27,561 bases of DNA from JAWLBW01 sp041687475 (GTDB lineage Bacteria > J088 > JAWLBW01): contig JAWLBW010000019.1 in NCBI GenBank assembly GCA_041687475.1, positions 1 through 27,561 of the forward strand, read 5' to 3'. A model generated the notes under the pieces. It made no database searches. It was not told the DNA's origin and was given only the letters and a program-made list of their open reading frames with translations. Numbering within the stretch: the first letter of the stretch is position 1; the number at the start of each line of letters is the position of its first letter. Below, one piece after another: positions 1 through 7,780 of the stretch. The translations under genes were made by a program, and so were the position numbers.

Positions 1-1093
1 GCCGCATGAAATCGCCCATTTCGTCGGCCATGCCGGGCGATAGAGCCGCCGTGTAGGCCGGATGGGTCGAACTCGTCAGCATCAGGTAGCCGCCCTCGAC
101 ATAGCCGCTTTCGCCGTGGCCGTAACCGAAGCGGCTGCGGGCTTCGTCTTCATACGTTGCCTTGACGAACTGATCGATGGTGTAGGCATTCGGCACCCCG
201 CGGTACATGACGATGTCTTCGTCCATGAGGCCGTAAGTGGCGACACCCGGATTACAATAAAGATTACGGCCGACCTGGCCCGAGCCATTGGCGATGTCCG
301 AACGCAGCAATATCACCGGGGTGTTCAACGCGCCGGCGGCCAGCATGACCGTTCCCGCCCGCACGGTAAGCTTCGGCCCCAGCGGTTTGCGCGACGGATG
401 GTCGATGAGCCGCGACTCGACGCCCACGGCCTTGCCGTTTTCGACCAGCACGCGGGTTACTTCGCACTGGGTGTATATGTCGCCGCCGTTCTTCAGAACA
501 TACGGTACGTTGGTGACGAGCTGGCTCTGCTTTCGGTTGTACGTGCAGCCGGTCATGCAGTAACCGCTGCCCACGCAATCCTTACGTGCCTGCAGCACCT
601 GCCGCCCGCGATAGCCGAGGCGTTGCGAGGCTTCGCGTATGAGCTGGTTGTTCCGGTTGGTCAGGCTTTCGGGCACGATGTTGGCGTGCACGTATTCGCC
701 GACCCGTTCGTAGTACGGGTGCCAGACTTCGGGCCCCATGCCCGTGATGCCGTGATGCTCTTCCCACAGTGCCAGGCGATGATCGGGCGTTTCTTCGCAA
801 TCGGCCCAGTAATGCACGGTAGTGCCGCCGAGCACCGTGCAGAAGGTGAAGAACATGGCGTTGTCGGTCGACGAAAGCCAGCCGCGCACGCCTTGAATGC
901 GTTCGGCCATGTGGTCTTCGCGCTGGTCGAATTGCTCGGCGCGCACGTAGGCGCCGTACTCGAGCATGACCACCTTGAACCCGGCATCGACCAGCTCGCG
1001 GGCCGCCGTGGCCCCACCGGCGCCGGTGCCCACGATGACCACGTCGCAATCGATTGTCTTGTCGCTTTTCAGGTCCTTGGCTTCGTACAGCAT
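1..1093 (-). CDS. GMC-family FAD-dependent oxidoreductase (partial, C-terminal part outside window)
   Basis: The reading frame is open from an ATG at 1093 to the window edge, giving 364 residues of the N-terminal part. A Rossmann FAD-binding motif (GTGAGGATAA) lies at residues 22-31. A GG-TT motif (GGTTVHYWAD) at 89-98 and GALNTPVILL at 254-263 match the GMC oxidoreductase fold. A small cysteine group (C173, C179, C183) follows the pattern of membrane-associated sugar/alcohol dehydrogenases of this superfamily. The catalytic His region would lie beyond the window, so the substrate cannot be judged. The gene starts 11 bp after the stop of a gluconate-2-dehydrogenase-subunit-3-like gene, and the two probably form one operon and one periplasm-facing complex. 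No cytochrome subunit gene is visible here. Family is firm; a sugar, alcohol or sterol substrate is open. Confidence 0.9.
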   Translation of the reverse strand, partial: MLYEAKDLKSDKTIDCDVVIVGTGAGGATAARELVDAGFKVVMLEYGAYVRAEQFDQREDHMAERIQGVRGWLSSTDNAMFFTFCTVLGGTTVHYWADCEETPDHRLALWEEHHGITGMGPEVWHPYYERVGEYVHANIVPESLTNRNNQLIREASQRLGYRGRQVLQARKDCVGSGYCMTGCTYNRKQSQLVTNVPYVLKNGGDIYTQCEVTRVLVENGKAVGVESRLIDHPSRKPLGPKLTVRAGTVMLAAGALNTPVILLRSDIANGSGQVGRNLYCNPGVATYGLMDEDIVMYRGVPNAYTIDQFVKATYEDEARSRFGYGHGESGYVEGGYLMLTSSTHPAYTAALSPGMADEMGDFMR

Positions 1094-1104
1094 GGGGGCA
1101 ACCG

Positions 1105-1689
1105 TCAGGCAGGCAGACCGTCGACCGGGGTAATGGGAATATCGAAACGACCCAGCCAGGGGCCGTCATAGCCCAGCTGCTCCCATACGCGCGGGTCTGC
1201 GAAATAATAAAAGGCCAGGAGGCCCTTGAGGGCCAGAAAAACAGCCCGGCGGAAGTTCAGGCCGCTCTCGCCCCACGACAGCAGATAGTCGCGCTGCGCC
1301 TTCCTGTCCATGCGGGTGAAGCGGCTGAAGGTAAGGGCGAAGGGCAAGGTGCCGTGTTCGACCAGGTTGAGCACGAGCCGAATGTCCTTGCTGCGCACCG
1401 GCTCCCACTGCGCGAACTCGCGGTCGAGCAGGCGCACGATACCCAGTTCTCTGTGCGATGGGTAGCCGTTTCCTTGGGGAAGCAGCGCATCGGCCGCGGC
1501 CGACATGACGGCGTATTCCTTGACGGAGAAGAACGCGAGCTCGGCGGTTTCATCGGCTGCGGCAAAGTTTTCGTAGCCCGCGCATCCGGCGGGCGCCGTG
1601 GCCGCCAGCGCGAGCGCTGCGGAACCGCACAGACCCCGGCGAAAGAATTCACGACGTTCGATGAGATGAAAGGCAGGCTCATTTGCCAT
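1105..1689 (-). CDS. Gluconate 2-dehydrogenase subunit 3-like protein with Tat signal
   Basis: This 194-aa protein begins with a twin-arginine type leader (ERREFFRRG followed by the Ala-rich stretch CGSAALALAATAPAGC), which indicates export in folded form. The APAGC end could also be a lipobox. The mature part resembles the small gamma subunit of gluconate/fructose dehydrogenases (Gluconate_2-dh3 family), which accompanies GMC oxidoreductase subunits; the adjacent downstream gene is exactly such a partner. I chose the ATG at 1689, not the upstream in-frame ATG at 1767, because GGGAG lies 6 nt before it and the signal peptide then starts properly. A sigma70-like promoter lies about 45-70 bp upstream. 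Its role is probably to help export or membrane-dock the FAD subunit (inference from the family). Confidence 0.85.
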   Translation of the reverse strand: MANEPAFHLIERREFFRRGLCGSAALALAATAPAGCAGYENFAAADETAELAFFSVKEYAVMSAAADALLPQGNGYPSHRELGIVRLLDREFAQWEPVRSKDIRLVLNLVEHGTLPFALTFSRFTRMDRKAQRDYLLSWGESGLNFRRAVFLALKGLLAFYYFADPRVWEQLGYDGPWLGRFDIPITPVDGLPA

Positions 1690-1731
1690 GGCACGCTCCC
1701 GGCCTCCCGTTCCGGCACGACAGGCCGAGCT

Positions 1732-1761
1732 ATTGTACCAAGGCGGTGCACCGGGCGTCCA
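1732..1761 (-). promoter_or_regulatory. Candidate sigma70 promoter for the subunit-3/GMC operon
   Basis: On the minus strand TGGACG (1761-1756) is followed after 18 nt by TACAAT (1737-1732), matching four and five of six consensus bases. The predicted transcript start, near 1725, leaves a leader of about 35 nt that contains the GGGAG ribosome-binding site of the gene starting at 1689. Confidence 0.5.
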
Positions 1762-1830
1762 CGCCAAGTCGGGGTCGGCCCCTGCAAAGGTGAGTGCTCG
1801 ATGCCGCCGGACGTCCGAATCGTAGCGCTT

Positions 1831-2391
1831 TCAGGAAAAGTGGGCCGTCTGCCAGCCGCCCCGGGCACGGTTGAGTTCCTGAATCAACCGTCCGAGATCG
1901 TGAAAGATATCGGCGTAGCGGGTGGTGAGAATGCGCGCTTCGCCGTCGAAGCTCCACATGTAGTCGAGCTTGAGGTGGTACACGGTTTCGCCCGGCGCCT
2001 CGATATTGTAATCGTGCGTGAGGTTGAACAACGGCGGATTGTATTGGGGAAGCAGCGACGTAATCAAGGTGCGCATCTCGGCCATTTCGGGCAACGCGCT
2101 GAGCGGCGGCAGAAAGACCGAGACCTCGAGATCGAGGTACGGCTCGTCGACATTGCCCTCTTCGTCGACCGGCCGCGGCTCCATGCTCATGGCCAGTAGA
2201 TTCACGTCCCACCGGAAGCGGGCTTCGGCAAAGATGTCGAAGGGCGGATCTTCGCCCAGCGGTGCAAACGAAAACACGAATTCGCGGTTGGCCGAGTAGG
2301 CGTCGAGCCATAGTGCGCGGTTGAAGACCTGTACGACGTCTTCGGCCTGCTCGACGATGATGCGGGAAACCTGTTCGAAGTGAACGGCCAT
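1831..2391 (-). CDS. Hypothetical protein, 186 aa, unrecognised
   Basis: I do not recognise a family. The protein starts MAVHFEQVSRIIVEQAEDVVQ, has no signal peptide or membrane segment, and is rich in acidic and aromatic residues; it looks like a soluble alpha/beta protein. It contains no obvious catalytic motif and no cysteine cluster. The frame is convincingly coding: the codon use resembles neighbouring genes and the opposite frames read as low-complexity Arg-rich shadows. An in-frame ATG at 2451 would add 20 Arg-rich residues. A perfect TATAAT (2464-2459, minus strand) sits only 7 nt before that ATG, so either the transcript is leaderless from 2451 or translation begins at 2391 behind a weak AGCAGG. 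The gene lies between folK and the GMC operon. Confidence 0.65.
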   Translation of the reverse strand: MAVHFEQVSRIIVEQAEDVVQVFNRALWLDAYSANREFVFSFAPLGEDPPFDIFAEARFRWDVNLLAMSMEPRPVDEEGNVDEPYLDLEVSVFLPPLSALPEMAEMRTLITSLLPQYNPPLFNLTHDYNIEAPGETVYHLKLDYMWSFDGEARILTTRYADIFHDLGRLIQELNRARGGWQTAHFS

Positions 2392-2458
2392 GTGCCTGCT
2401 GGTGAAGGAAAGGTAAAAGCGTGCCGCTCGGTGCTGGCGCAGGCGCGGCATGTATCTG

Positions 2459-2464
2459 ATTATA
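2459..2464 (-). promoter_or_regulatory. Perfect -10 box (TATAAT) before the unrecognised 186-aa gene
   Basis: A consensus TATAAT on the minus strand lies 17 nt downstream of the folK stop codon. No good -35 box is present at 16-18 nt; a TTGACG (2495-2490) lies 25 nt away, which is too far for a normal promoter. Transcription from this box would begin at or next to the ATG at 2451. Confidence 0.4.
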
Positions 2465-2481
2465 AAACGTAAACCATGAGT

Positions 2482-2988
2482 TTAGCAGGCGTCAAGCGAT
2501 TGCTCCCACAATTCCAGACGTTTGTCCGTCAACCCGTTCCAGCAATCGGCGGCGCTGCCGATGCCCGGAAGCGTGAGGTCCGACGCGATGTCGAGCAACG
2601 GGCGCAGCACGAATGCCCGTTCGTGCATGCGCGGATGCGGAAGGGTAGGCTCGTCTGTGCGCCGTTCATTACCGTAAAGCAGAATGTCGAGATCGATGAC
2701 CCTGGGCCCGTTGCGAATGACGGGGCGCCGGCCCAGTTTCTGCTCGATGGTCTTGAGTTCGCGCAGCAGCGTATCGGGGGGAAGTTCCGTTTCCAGCACC
2801 ACCACGGCGTTGAGAAAGGGCCCCTGGTTTTCATAGCCCACCGGCGGCGTTTCGTATACGGGCGAGCGCTGGGTGACGATGCCGAGTGCGGACAAATGTT
2901 GCAGGGCTCTGCACAGGTAATTCATGCGATTGCCGAGGTTGCTTCCCAGCGCGATGTAGGTCTGTACGGGCACGGCGATACGCTTCAT
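2482..2988 (-). CDS. folK: 2-amino-4-hydroxy-6-hydroxymethyldihydropteridine pyrophosphokinase
   Basis: FolK transfers pyrophosphate from ATP to 6-hydroxymethyl-7,8-dihydropterin in folate synthesis in the cytosol. The 168-aa product has the family's usual length. It shows the N-terminal YIALGSNLGNR motif, the YETPPVG and GPFLNAVV segments that shape the pterin pocket, and the signature NGPRVIDLDILLYG with the metal-binding Asp pair, followed by LPHPRMHERAFVL. I start it at the ATG at 2988, which overlaps the stop of the upstream aminotransferase in an ATGA arrangement, so translation is probably coupled. Longer in-frame starts (up to 3168) would lie inside the aminotransferase and add non-homologous Arg-rich sequence. 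No other folate gene is in the window. Confidence 0.95.
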   Translation of the reverse strand: MKRIAVPVQTYIALGSNLGNRMNYLCRALQHLSALGIVTQRSPVYETPPVGYENQGPFLNAVVVLETELPPDTLLRELKTIEQKLGRRPVIRNGPRVIDLDILLYGNERRTDEPTLPHPRMHERAFVLRPLLDIASDLTLPGIGSAADCWNGLTDKRLELWEQSLDAC

Positions 2989-4118
2989 GCGGGGCGGTGC
3001 GCGGCAAGCACCTCGAGCAGCCGGTCGATGTCGTCGAAATCGTTGTAGGCGTGGGGCGAGGCGCGCAATGCTCCGTCGCGGAAGGCGATGAATACCTGGC
3101 TTTCCAGGCAGGCGTTCAGGCGCCGTGCATCGTTGTCGTCGCCCATGAAGGAAACGATGCCCGACCATTCGCCCTCGCCCCGGGGCGAGCGAACCCGGTA
3201 GCCGAGCTTTTCGAGCCCCTCGACGAGGTAGTCGCCCAGTTCGCGAACCCGGGCAGCGATGGCCTCGATCCCGGTTTCCTGCAGAAAACGCAGCGACGCC
3301 CCGAAGGCCATCAGGCCGGGCACGTTGGGCGTGCCCTCTTCATACCGGCCGGCATTGTCCTTGAAGGTGAAGTCGATGGCGGCGAAATCCATGTCGTTAC
3401 GCACGTTGCGCCACCCGATTTTGCTGGGCCGCAATTCATCCATCCGTTCGCGGGCGACATAGAAACAGCCGGCGCCCTCGGGCGAGACCAGCCATTTGTG
3501 GCCGTCGGCGGCCAGGTAGTCGATGCGGGCGCGACGCACGTCAAGCGGAAGTACGCCGAGCGCCTGAATGCCGTCGACGCAGAAGCGCACGTCATGCTTG
3601 CGGCAGAGCGCTCCGAGCGCCTCGAGGTCGAACCGGTACCCGTTCGAATAGGTGACGGCGCTGACCGAGAGCAGACGGGCGCCGGGCAACATCTTCTCAA
3701 TGTGCTCCGTGGGGCAGCGGCCGTCGACGAAGGGTATGCGTTCGACGAGCACGCCTTTCGATTCCAGGGCCAGCCAGGGATATACGTTGGCCGGAAATTC
3801 GTTCTCGGGCACCAGAATCCGGTCGCCCGGCTTCCAGTCGAGTCCGTTGGCTACCAGCGAGAGACCGTCGCTGGTGTTGGCGACGAAGGCGATTTCTTCG
3901 GGGGCTGCACCGATGAGCCGTGAAAAGTCGTCGCGTACCGCTTCGGTCGGCTTGTACATGCGCGCATAGCGCGCGGCGCCGTGGCGACTTATTTCAGCCA
4001 TATACTCGCGCAGGGCCTCGGCGCCCGGCGCCGACAGTGGGGCGACACCTGCGTTGTTGAGGTAGGCGTACTCTTCGGTAACGGCGAAGTTGCGGCGAAA
4101 TTCCTTCCAGTCTGGCAT
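2985..4118 (-). CDS. Class V PLP-dependent aminotransferase (cysteine desulfurase-like)
   Basis: This 377-aa protein is a fold-type I PLP enzyme of aminotransferase class V. It has the NNAGVAPLS N-terminal motif, VDGIQALG with the PLP-contacting D182, and AADGHKWL in which K208 should form the Schiff base. The C-terminal part carries the small domain (SGIVSFMGDDNDARRLNACL, then LRASPHAYNDFDDIDRLLEVL) typical of the isopenicillin-N-epimerase/kynureninase-like branch. An active-site loop cysteine of a true SufS/IscS cysteine desulfurase is not evident, so desulfurase, lyase and epimerase functions all stay open. The start at 4118 has a strong GAGGAG 5 nt upstream. The gene overlaps folK by 4 bp and probably shares its transcript; nothing else links the two functionally. 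Confidence 0.85.
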   Translation of the reverse strand: MPDWKEFRRNFAVTEEYAYLNNAGVAPLSAPGAEALREYMAEISRHGAARYARMYKPTEAVRDDFSRLIGAAPEEIAFVANTSDGLSLVANGLDWKPGDRILVPENEFPANVYPWLALESKGVLVERIPFVDGRCPTEHIEKMLPGARLLSVSAVTYSNGYRFDLEALGALCRKHDVRFCVDGIQALGVLPLDVRRARIDYLAADGHKWLVSPEGAGCFYVARERMDELRPSKIGWRNVRNDMDFAAIDFTFKDNAGRYEEGTPNVPGLMAFGASLRFLQETGIEAIAARVRELGDYLVEGLEKLGYRVRSPRGEGEWSGIVSFMGDDNDARRLNACLESQVFIAFRDGALRASPHAYNDFDDIDRLLEVLAAHRPA

Positions 4119-4204
4119 GGCTCTCCTCGGGGGCGGCTCGACGGTTCAGTTTATCACTTCGAGGCACGCACCATGGGCCGTGGCAGACCGTAGCTGGAAA
4201 AAAT

Positions 4205-5959
4205 TCAACCGATCCAGAAGTCGTCGGTCTTCAGCATGCTCTTCTCCATATGGCTCAGGAAAGCTTTGTCGAAGACCCGGAACTCGAGCGTGGGACCCTT
4301 CTCGGCATCGCCCAGCACGACGTGATCGTGGGCGGTCACGACGATTTCTTCGCGCACGGCAACCTCGTTGCCGTTAACGGTAACGAGGCCACCCGCACCG
4401 TTTCGGCGAACGTAGTGGTGATGGTTCTTGTACAGCACGGCAGCGTGGGCGGCCAATACCTGCGGCAGCACCTCTGCACTGACTACGAGGTCGTCGTGGG
4501 GGCCGCTGCCCACCCTGATTTCCGACTTGTCGAAATTCATGACCACGCTGTGGTCGCCGACCCAGCGCTGTATGATGATGGCGGCCTTGAAGCGAATGCT
4601 TTCGACCGGAATGCGCCGCTTCTGTACCTGATGGCGTCGGCGCAGTCGAATGCTGTCGAGCTCACGGCGTGCCATGCCATGCTCGGGCGCAACTTCGAGC
4701 GCGCGAGAAAAGGCGTCTTCGGCTTCGACCAGGCGGCCGAGCAGCTTCAGTACCGCACCCAGGTAGGCGTGCACGTCGGCGTCTTCCTGATTTTCCTGGG
4801 CCGCCGCTGTGAGGGCCTCGGCCGCCTGCTTGCGCAGGGCCTCGTCAAGGGGACGCTGCATGAACCGCGTCCACGCCAGATAGCCTTTGACTTCCTGCGA
4901 GTCGGGCGTGTGAAAGAGTGCTTCTTCGAATTTCTGAACGGCAAATTCGTACTGCTTGCGGCCCAGGTAATCGCGGCCCAACTGGAAGCTGCGCTCGGCC
5001 TGGGGCGACAGCACGTTGCCGCCCTGTGACTGCGACCGGTGCGAGAGCAGGGTGGTGGCCGCCTGCTCGAGGGTGCGCATCAGCGGTTCGTAAAAGCGCG
5101 AGCCGCCATGGGTCTCAGGCGGAAACTTTGCCTGCAATCTCTTCAGGGCGCCTTCGATTGCCGCCTTGTCGGCGCCTTTTTCCAGGCCGAACAGATCGGT
5201 CGGAGCGAGTTTCCGGGCGCGCTTGAAGGCCATCTCGACGATGTCGGTTTCGGGCGCCGAGGTAAATTCAAGCAATTGCAGCTCTTCGAGCACGAGCAGG
5301 TCGGCGAAATAGGCCAACTGGTTTTCGGCCCGGCCGGCCAACATGGCCACCGTCTTTCTGCCATCGAGGTCGTTGTACAGTTTGAGCACGTCCGAAAAGC
5401 CGGTCAGCACGGGCTCCATCATGCTGGTCTTGCGCTTCGGCGCCGAAGCGCGGGCATTGCGGGCGGCCTCGGTCAGGGCGTCGCGTCCGAAACGCCGCAA
5501 CATGGCTTCCTGAAAAATCTTCCACAGAGAAAAATGGTCCGATGACGGTACCGTGTTCACGGGGTCGAAGCGGTAGGTGCCGGCCGTCCACGAGGCGGCG
5601 TCGACCAGCCGCGTCCACGTCTGCTTGCGCAGGGCTTCGGGTATGGCCGCAGGGTCGAGCGCCGCCATTTCCACCAGAATCTGCCCATGTTTCTCGCGAC
5701 CGGTGTCCATGCGCTCGAGAGAGGCCAGATACGATTCGCGGGTAATGGTGCCCCAGGCAACCAGCAGGCGGCCCAGTGACTCGCTCAGCTGATTCGAGCG
5801 CGCACGCGCAATGCGCCCCCGGTAAAACTCGATCGTCTTGGTGGCCCTATCCTGCTCGAAAACGAGTGCGCCCGTGGCCTGGCTCATGTGGGCTGCGGCG
5901 AAAAGTCTGATGGCAGAGGTCTCGGCCAGCGAGCCACTTGCAATTGAAAATGTATCCAT
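4205..5959 (-). CDS. DUF4388 / J-like / TPR / FHA regulatory protein
   Basis: This 584-aa soluble protein is a mosaic of signalling modules. Residues about 9-160 match the DUF4388 (PATAN-like) pattern (SGSLAETSAIRLFAAAH, then ALVFEQDRATKTIEFYRGRI). Residues about 250-290 (APTDLFGLEKGADKAAIEGALKRL) resemble a degenerate J-domain without an HPD tripeptide. TPR helices occupy about 320-435. Residues about 478-562 look like a C-terminal FHA phosphothreonine-binding domain (IRVGSGPHDD, then TVNGNEVAV and VVLGDAEKG). Such proteins are common in deltaproteobacteria-like genomes and connect two-component or Ser/Thr kinase signalling to outputs; the specific role here is unknown. The gene is divergent from a receiver-only response regulator across about 200 bp, a possible functional partner. 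An AGGA lies 11 nt before the ATG. Confidence 0.85.
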   Translation of the reverse strand: MDTFSIASGSLAETSAIRLFAAAHMSQATGALVFEQDRATKTIEFYRGRIARARSNQLSESLGRLLVAWGTITRESYLASLERMDTGREKHGQILVEMAALDPAAIPEALRKQTWTRLVDAASWTAGTYRFDPVNTVPSSDHFSLWKIFQEAMLRRFGRDALTEAARNARASAPKRKTSMMEPVLTGFSDVLKLYNDLDGRKTVAMLAGRAENQLAYFADLLVLEELQLLEFTSAPETDIVEMAFKRARKLAPTDLFGLEKGADKAAIEGALKRLQAKFPPETHGGSRFYEPLMRTLEQAATTLLSHRSQSQGGNVLSPQAERSFQLGRDYLGRKQYEFAVQKFEEALFHTPDSQEVKGYLAWTRFMQRPLDEALRKQAAEALTAAAQENQEDADVHAYLGAVLKLLGRLVEAEDAFSRALEVAPEHGMARRELDSIRLRRRHQVQKRRIPVESIRFKAAIIIQRWVGDHSVVMNFDKSEIRVGSGPHDDLVVSAEVLPQVLAAHAAVLYKNHHHYVRRNGAGGLVTVNGNEVAVREEIVVTAHDHVVLGDAEKGPTLEFRVFDKAFLSHMEKSMLKTDDFWIG

Positions 5960-6078
5960 CCGGGCATTTTTCCTGAATTCTTCACAGTATTATCATGGGC
6001 AGACAGCGAGCGCAAGCGGTGCGTCGGGCCCGAGCCGGAGAGCTTTGGTGGCGGGAGAAGTTTTCTGATTCCAAAGTC

Positions 6079-6108
6079 TTGACATTTCGGGAATGGCCGT
6101 GATAGGTT
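6079..6108 (+). promoter_or_regulatory. Candidate sigma70 promoter for the orphan response regulator
   Basis: A perfect -35 box TTGACA (6079-6084) is followed by an 18-nt spacer and TAGGTT (6103-6108), which keeps the key T, A and final T of the -10 box. The predicted start is near 6115, about 40 nt before the ATG at 6157. The roughly 200-bp divergent region 5960-6156 must also hold the promoter of the DUF4388 gene; a GATAAT lies on the minus strand near 5991-5996, with only a poor -35 partner. Confidence 0.5.
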
Positions 6109-6156
6109 TCAGGCTGGCGGTCGCAACTCGGCCGTTCGTAGTCCGAGGGGAAAACA

Positions 6157-6540
6157 ATGCATGCGGAAACCCGTGCCAACCTGTGGGTTGTCGAAGATGA
6201 CGACTCCATCGCACTCTGCCTGAAAATTCTGCTCGAAGATCACGGTTATGACGTGAGCGTGGCCGGTTCGCTTGCCGATGCCCGGCGGCTGTCGATAGCG
6301 CCCGATCTGGTGCTGCTCGATTTTCTGCTTCCCGACGGCAACGGTATCGCCTTTCTACCCGAGCTGGCCGGCAGATTTCCTCAGTTACATGTCATACTCC
6401 TGACGGCGCAGGACCGGGTGGGCGAGAGCCGCTTTCCCAATCATGTGGCCTATCTGCCCAAGCCTTTTCACAACAAGGAGCTGCTGGGGCTGGTCGAGCG
6501 CGAGTTGGAGCGCTCGCGCCTGCGCGCCGCGACGCTGTAA
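6157..6540 (+). CDS. Single-domain response regulator (receiver only)
   Basis: The 127-aa product is a CheY-like receiver with no output domain. The acidic pocket E13-D14-D15 lies in WVVEDDD. D55 in LVLLDFLLPDGNG is the expected phosphorylation site. T83 in VILLTAQ and K102 in YLPKPF complete the conserved switch residues. A strong GAGGGG lies 6 nt upstream of the ATG, and a TTGACA promoter lies about 50-75 bp upstream. No histidine kinase gene is next to it, so the kinase is unknown. The divergent DUF4388/FHA gene is a plausible partner because such modules often co-occur, but this is inference from position only. Confidence 0.92.
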   Translation: MHAETRANLWVVEDDDSIALCLKILLEDHGYDVSVAGSLADARRLSIAPDLVLLDFLLPDGNGIAFLPELAGRFPQLHVILLTAQDRVGESRFPNHVAYLPKPFHNKELLGLVERELERSRLRAATL

Positions 6541-6606
6541 CCTTCTGCATTCCTGCCCGCCTCTTTCCGGGCGACCGCGCCCCGGCGGTCGTCGGGCGTC
6601 TCCGGC

Positions 6607-6635
6607 TTGCCGCCTGCCGGAGCCTCCAGTACACT
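6607..6635 (+). promoter_or_regulatory. Candidate sigma70 promoter for the aromatic amino-acid operon
   Basis: TTGCCG (6607-6612) and TACACT (6630-6635) match four of six bases each and are exactly 17 nt apart. The predicted start near 6642 leaves a leader of only about 10 nt before the pheA ATG at 6652, which also lacks a Shine-Dalgarno sequence. The promoter overlaps a perfect 7-bp inverted repeat (CTCCGGC at 6600-6606, GCCGGAG at 6616-6622) that could be an operator. Confidence 0.45.
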
Positions 6636-6651
6636 AACTGTTTTCAAGCTT

Positions 6652-7755
6652 ATGACCGCGCAACGTATTGACGAACTGCGCGCCGAGATCGATCGTGTCG
6701 ACCGTGAAATCGTCGAACGTCTGAATCTTCGCGCAAAGCTGGCCCTTGCCATCGGCGAGGAAAAAAAGGCCATTGGAAAGGCTGTCTTCGACCCGGCCCG
6801 CGAAAAGCGCGTGACCGACAAGGTCGTGGCCGCCAGTTCGGGCCCGTTTCCCGCCCGTACGCTCGAATTCATTTACCGTGAAGTCATCGGTGCCTGCCGA
6901 AGCCTGGAAGAGCCGACACGGGTGGCTTACCTGGGGCCTCCGGCCACCTTTACCCATGCCGCGGCCATGCGCCGTTTCGGTTCGTCGGCCGAGTACCTGC
7001 CGCAGGGCGACATGGCCGACATTTTTCGCGAAGTCGAGCGGGGCAACGCCCGTTTCGGGGTCGTGCCCATCGAAAACTCCATCGAAGGCGCGGTAACCTC
7101 GACGCTCGATCTGTTTCCCGATTCCGACGTACGCATCGTGGGCGAGATTTATCTCGAAGTGGTCGAGAACCTGGTTACCCGCGAAGAGTCGCTGGCCGAC
7201 ATCAAGGTTGTCTATTCGCACCCCCAGCCCCTCGGGCAGTGCCGCGGCTGGCTGCGCAAGAACCTGCCGCATGCGCGCCTCGAGGCGGTTGCCTCGACCA
7301 GCGAGGCCGCCCGCCGGGCTTCCGAAGAGCCGGGCAGCGCCGCCGTGGGCAGCATGGGGGCAGCCGAGCTGTACGGGCTGCGTATCCTTGCCCGTTCGAT
7401 CGAAGATATTTCGCACAACACCACCCGTTTCTTCGTTATCGCGAAGGAAACCGTCAACCCCGGCGAGAACCAGAAGACCAGCCTCATGATCGGTCTCAAG
7501 GATGAGCCGGGCGTGCTGTTCCAGGTGCTGCAGCCGCTCGCGCAGTCGGGGGTGAACATGACGAAGATCGAGAGCCGTCCGCTCAAGCGGCGCCCGTGGG
7601 AGTATCGCTTTTTCATCGACGTCGACGGCGATCCGGCCGCCGAGCCGCTGAGGGGCGTGCTGGCCGAGGTCGAGCGGGTGTGCACCGAAATGCGCGTGCT
7701 GGGCACGTACGAGAAGTCGGAGCGACCGTCGCCGGGCAGTCGCGTCGCTTCCTGA
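6652..7755 (+). CDS. pheA: Bifunctional chorismate mutase / prephenate dehydratase
   Basis: PheA (P-protein) turns chorismate into prephenate and then phenylpyruvate, the committed route to phenylalanine. The 367-aa product has an AroQ-type chorismate mutase domain (about residues 1-90: IDELRAEIDRVDREIVERLNLRAKLA), a prephenate dehydratase domain (about 92-275: VAYLGPPATFTHAAA, GVVPIENSIEGAV, and the TTRFFVI motif), and a C-terminal ACT domain (about 285-360: TSLMIGLKDEPGVLFQVL and the KIESRP motif) for Phe feedback inhibition. I start at the ATG at 6652; an in-frame TTG at 6607 overlaps the promoter and adds nothing conserved. It is first in pheA-hisC-tyrA-(membrane protein)-aroA, and hisC follows after 25 bp. 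Confidence 0.97.
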   Translation: MTAQRIDELRAEIDRVDREIVERLNLRAKLALAIGEEKKAIGKAVFDPAREKRVTDKVVAASSGPFPARTLEFIYREVIGACRSLEEPTRVAYLGPPATFTHAAAMRRFGSSAEYLPQGDMADIFREVERGNARFGVVPIENSIEGAVTSTLDLFPDSDVRIVGEIYLEVVENLVTREESLADIKVVYSHPQPLGQCRGWLRKNLPHARLEAVASTSEAARRASEEPGSAAVGSMGAAELYGLRILARSIEDISHNTTRFFVIAKETVNPGENQKTSLMIGLKDEPGVLFQVLQPLAQSGVNMTKIESRPLKRRPWEYRFFIDVDGDPAAEPLRGVLAEVERVCTEMRVLGTYEKSERPSPGSRVAS

Positions 7756-7780
7756 TGTATTCCTTTTTCCGGTCACGGTC

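Noticed and set aside
62..1171. Plus-strand 369-codon frame opposite the GMC oxidoreductase
   Set aside because: It is the shadow of a coding frame with the FAD-binding motif; the plus-strand translation shows no domain.
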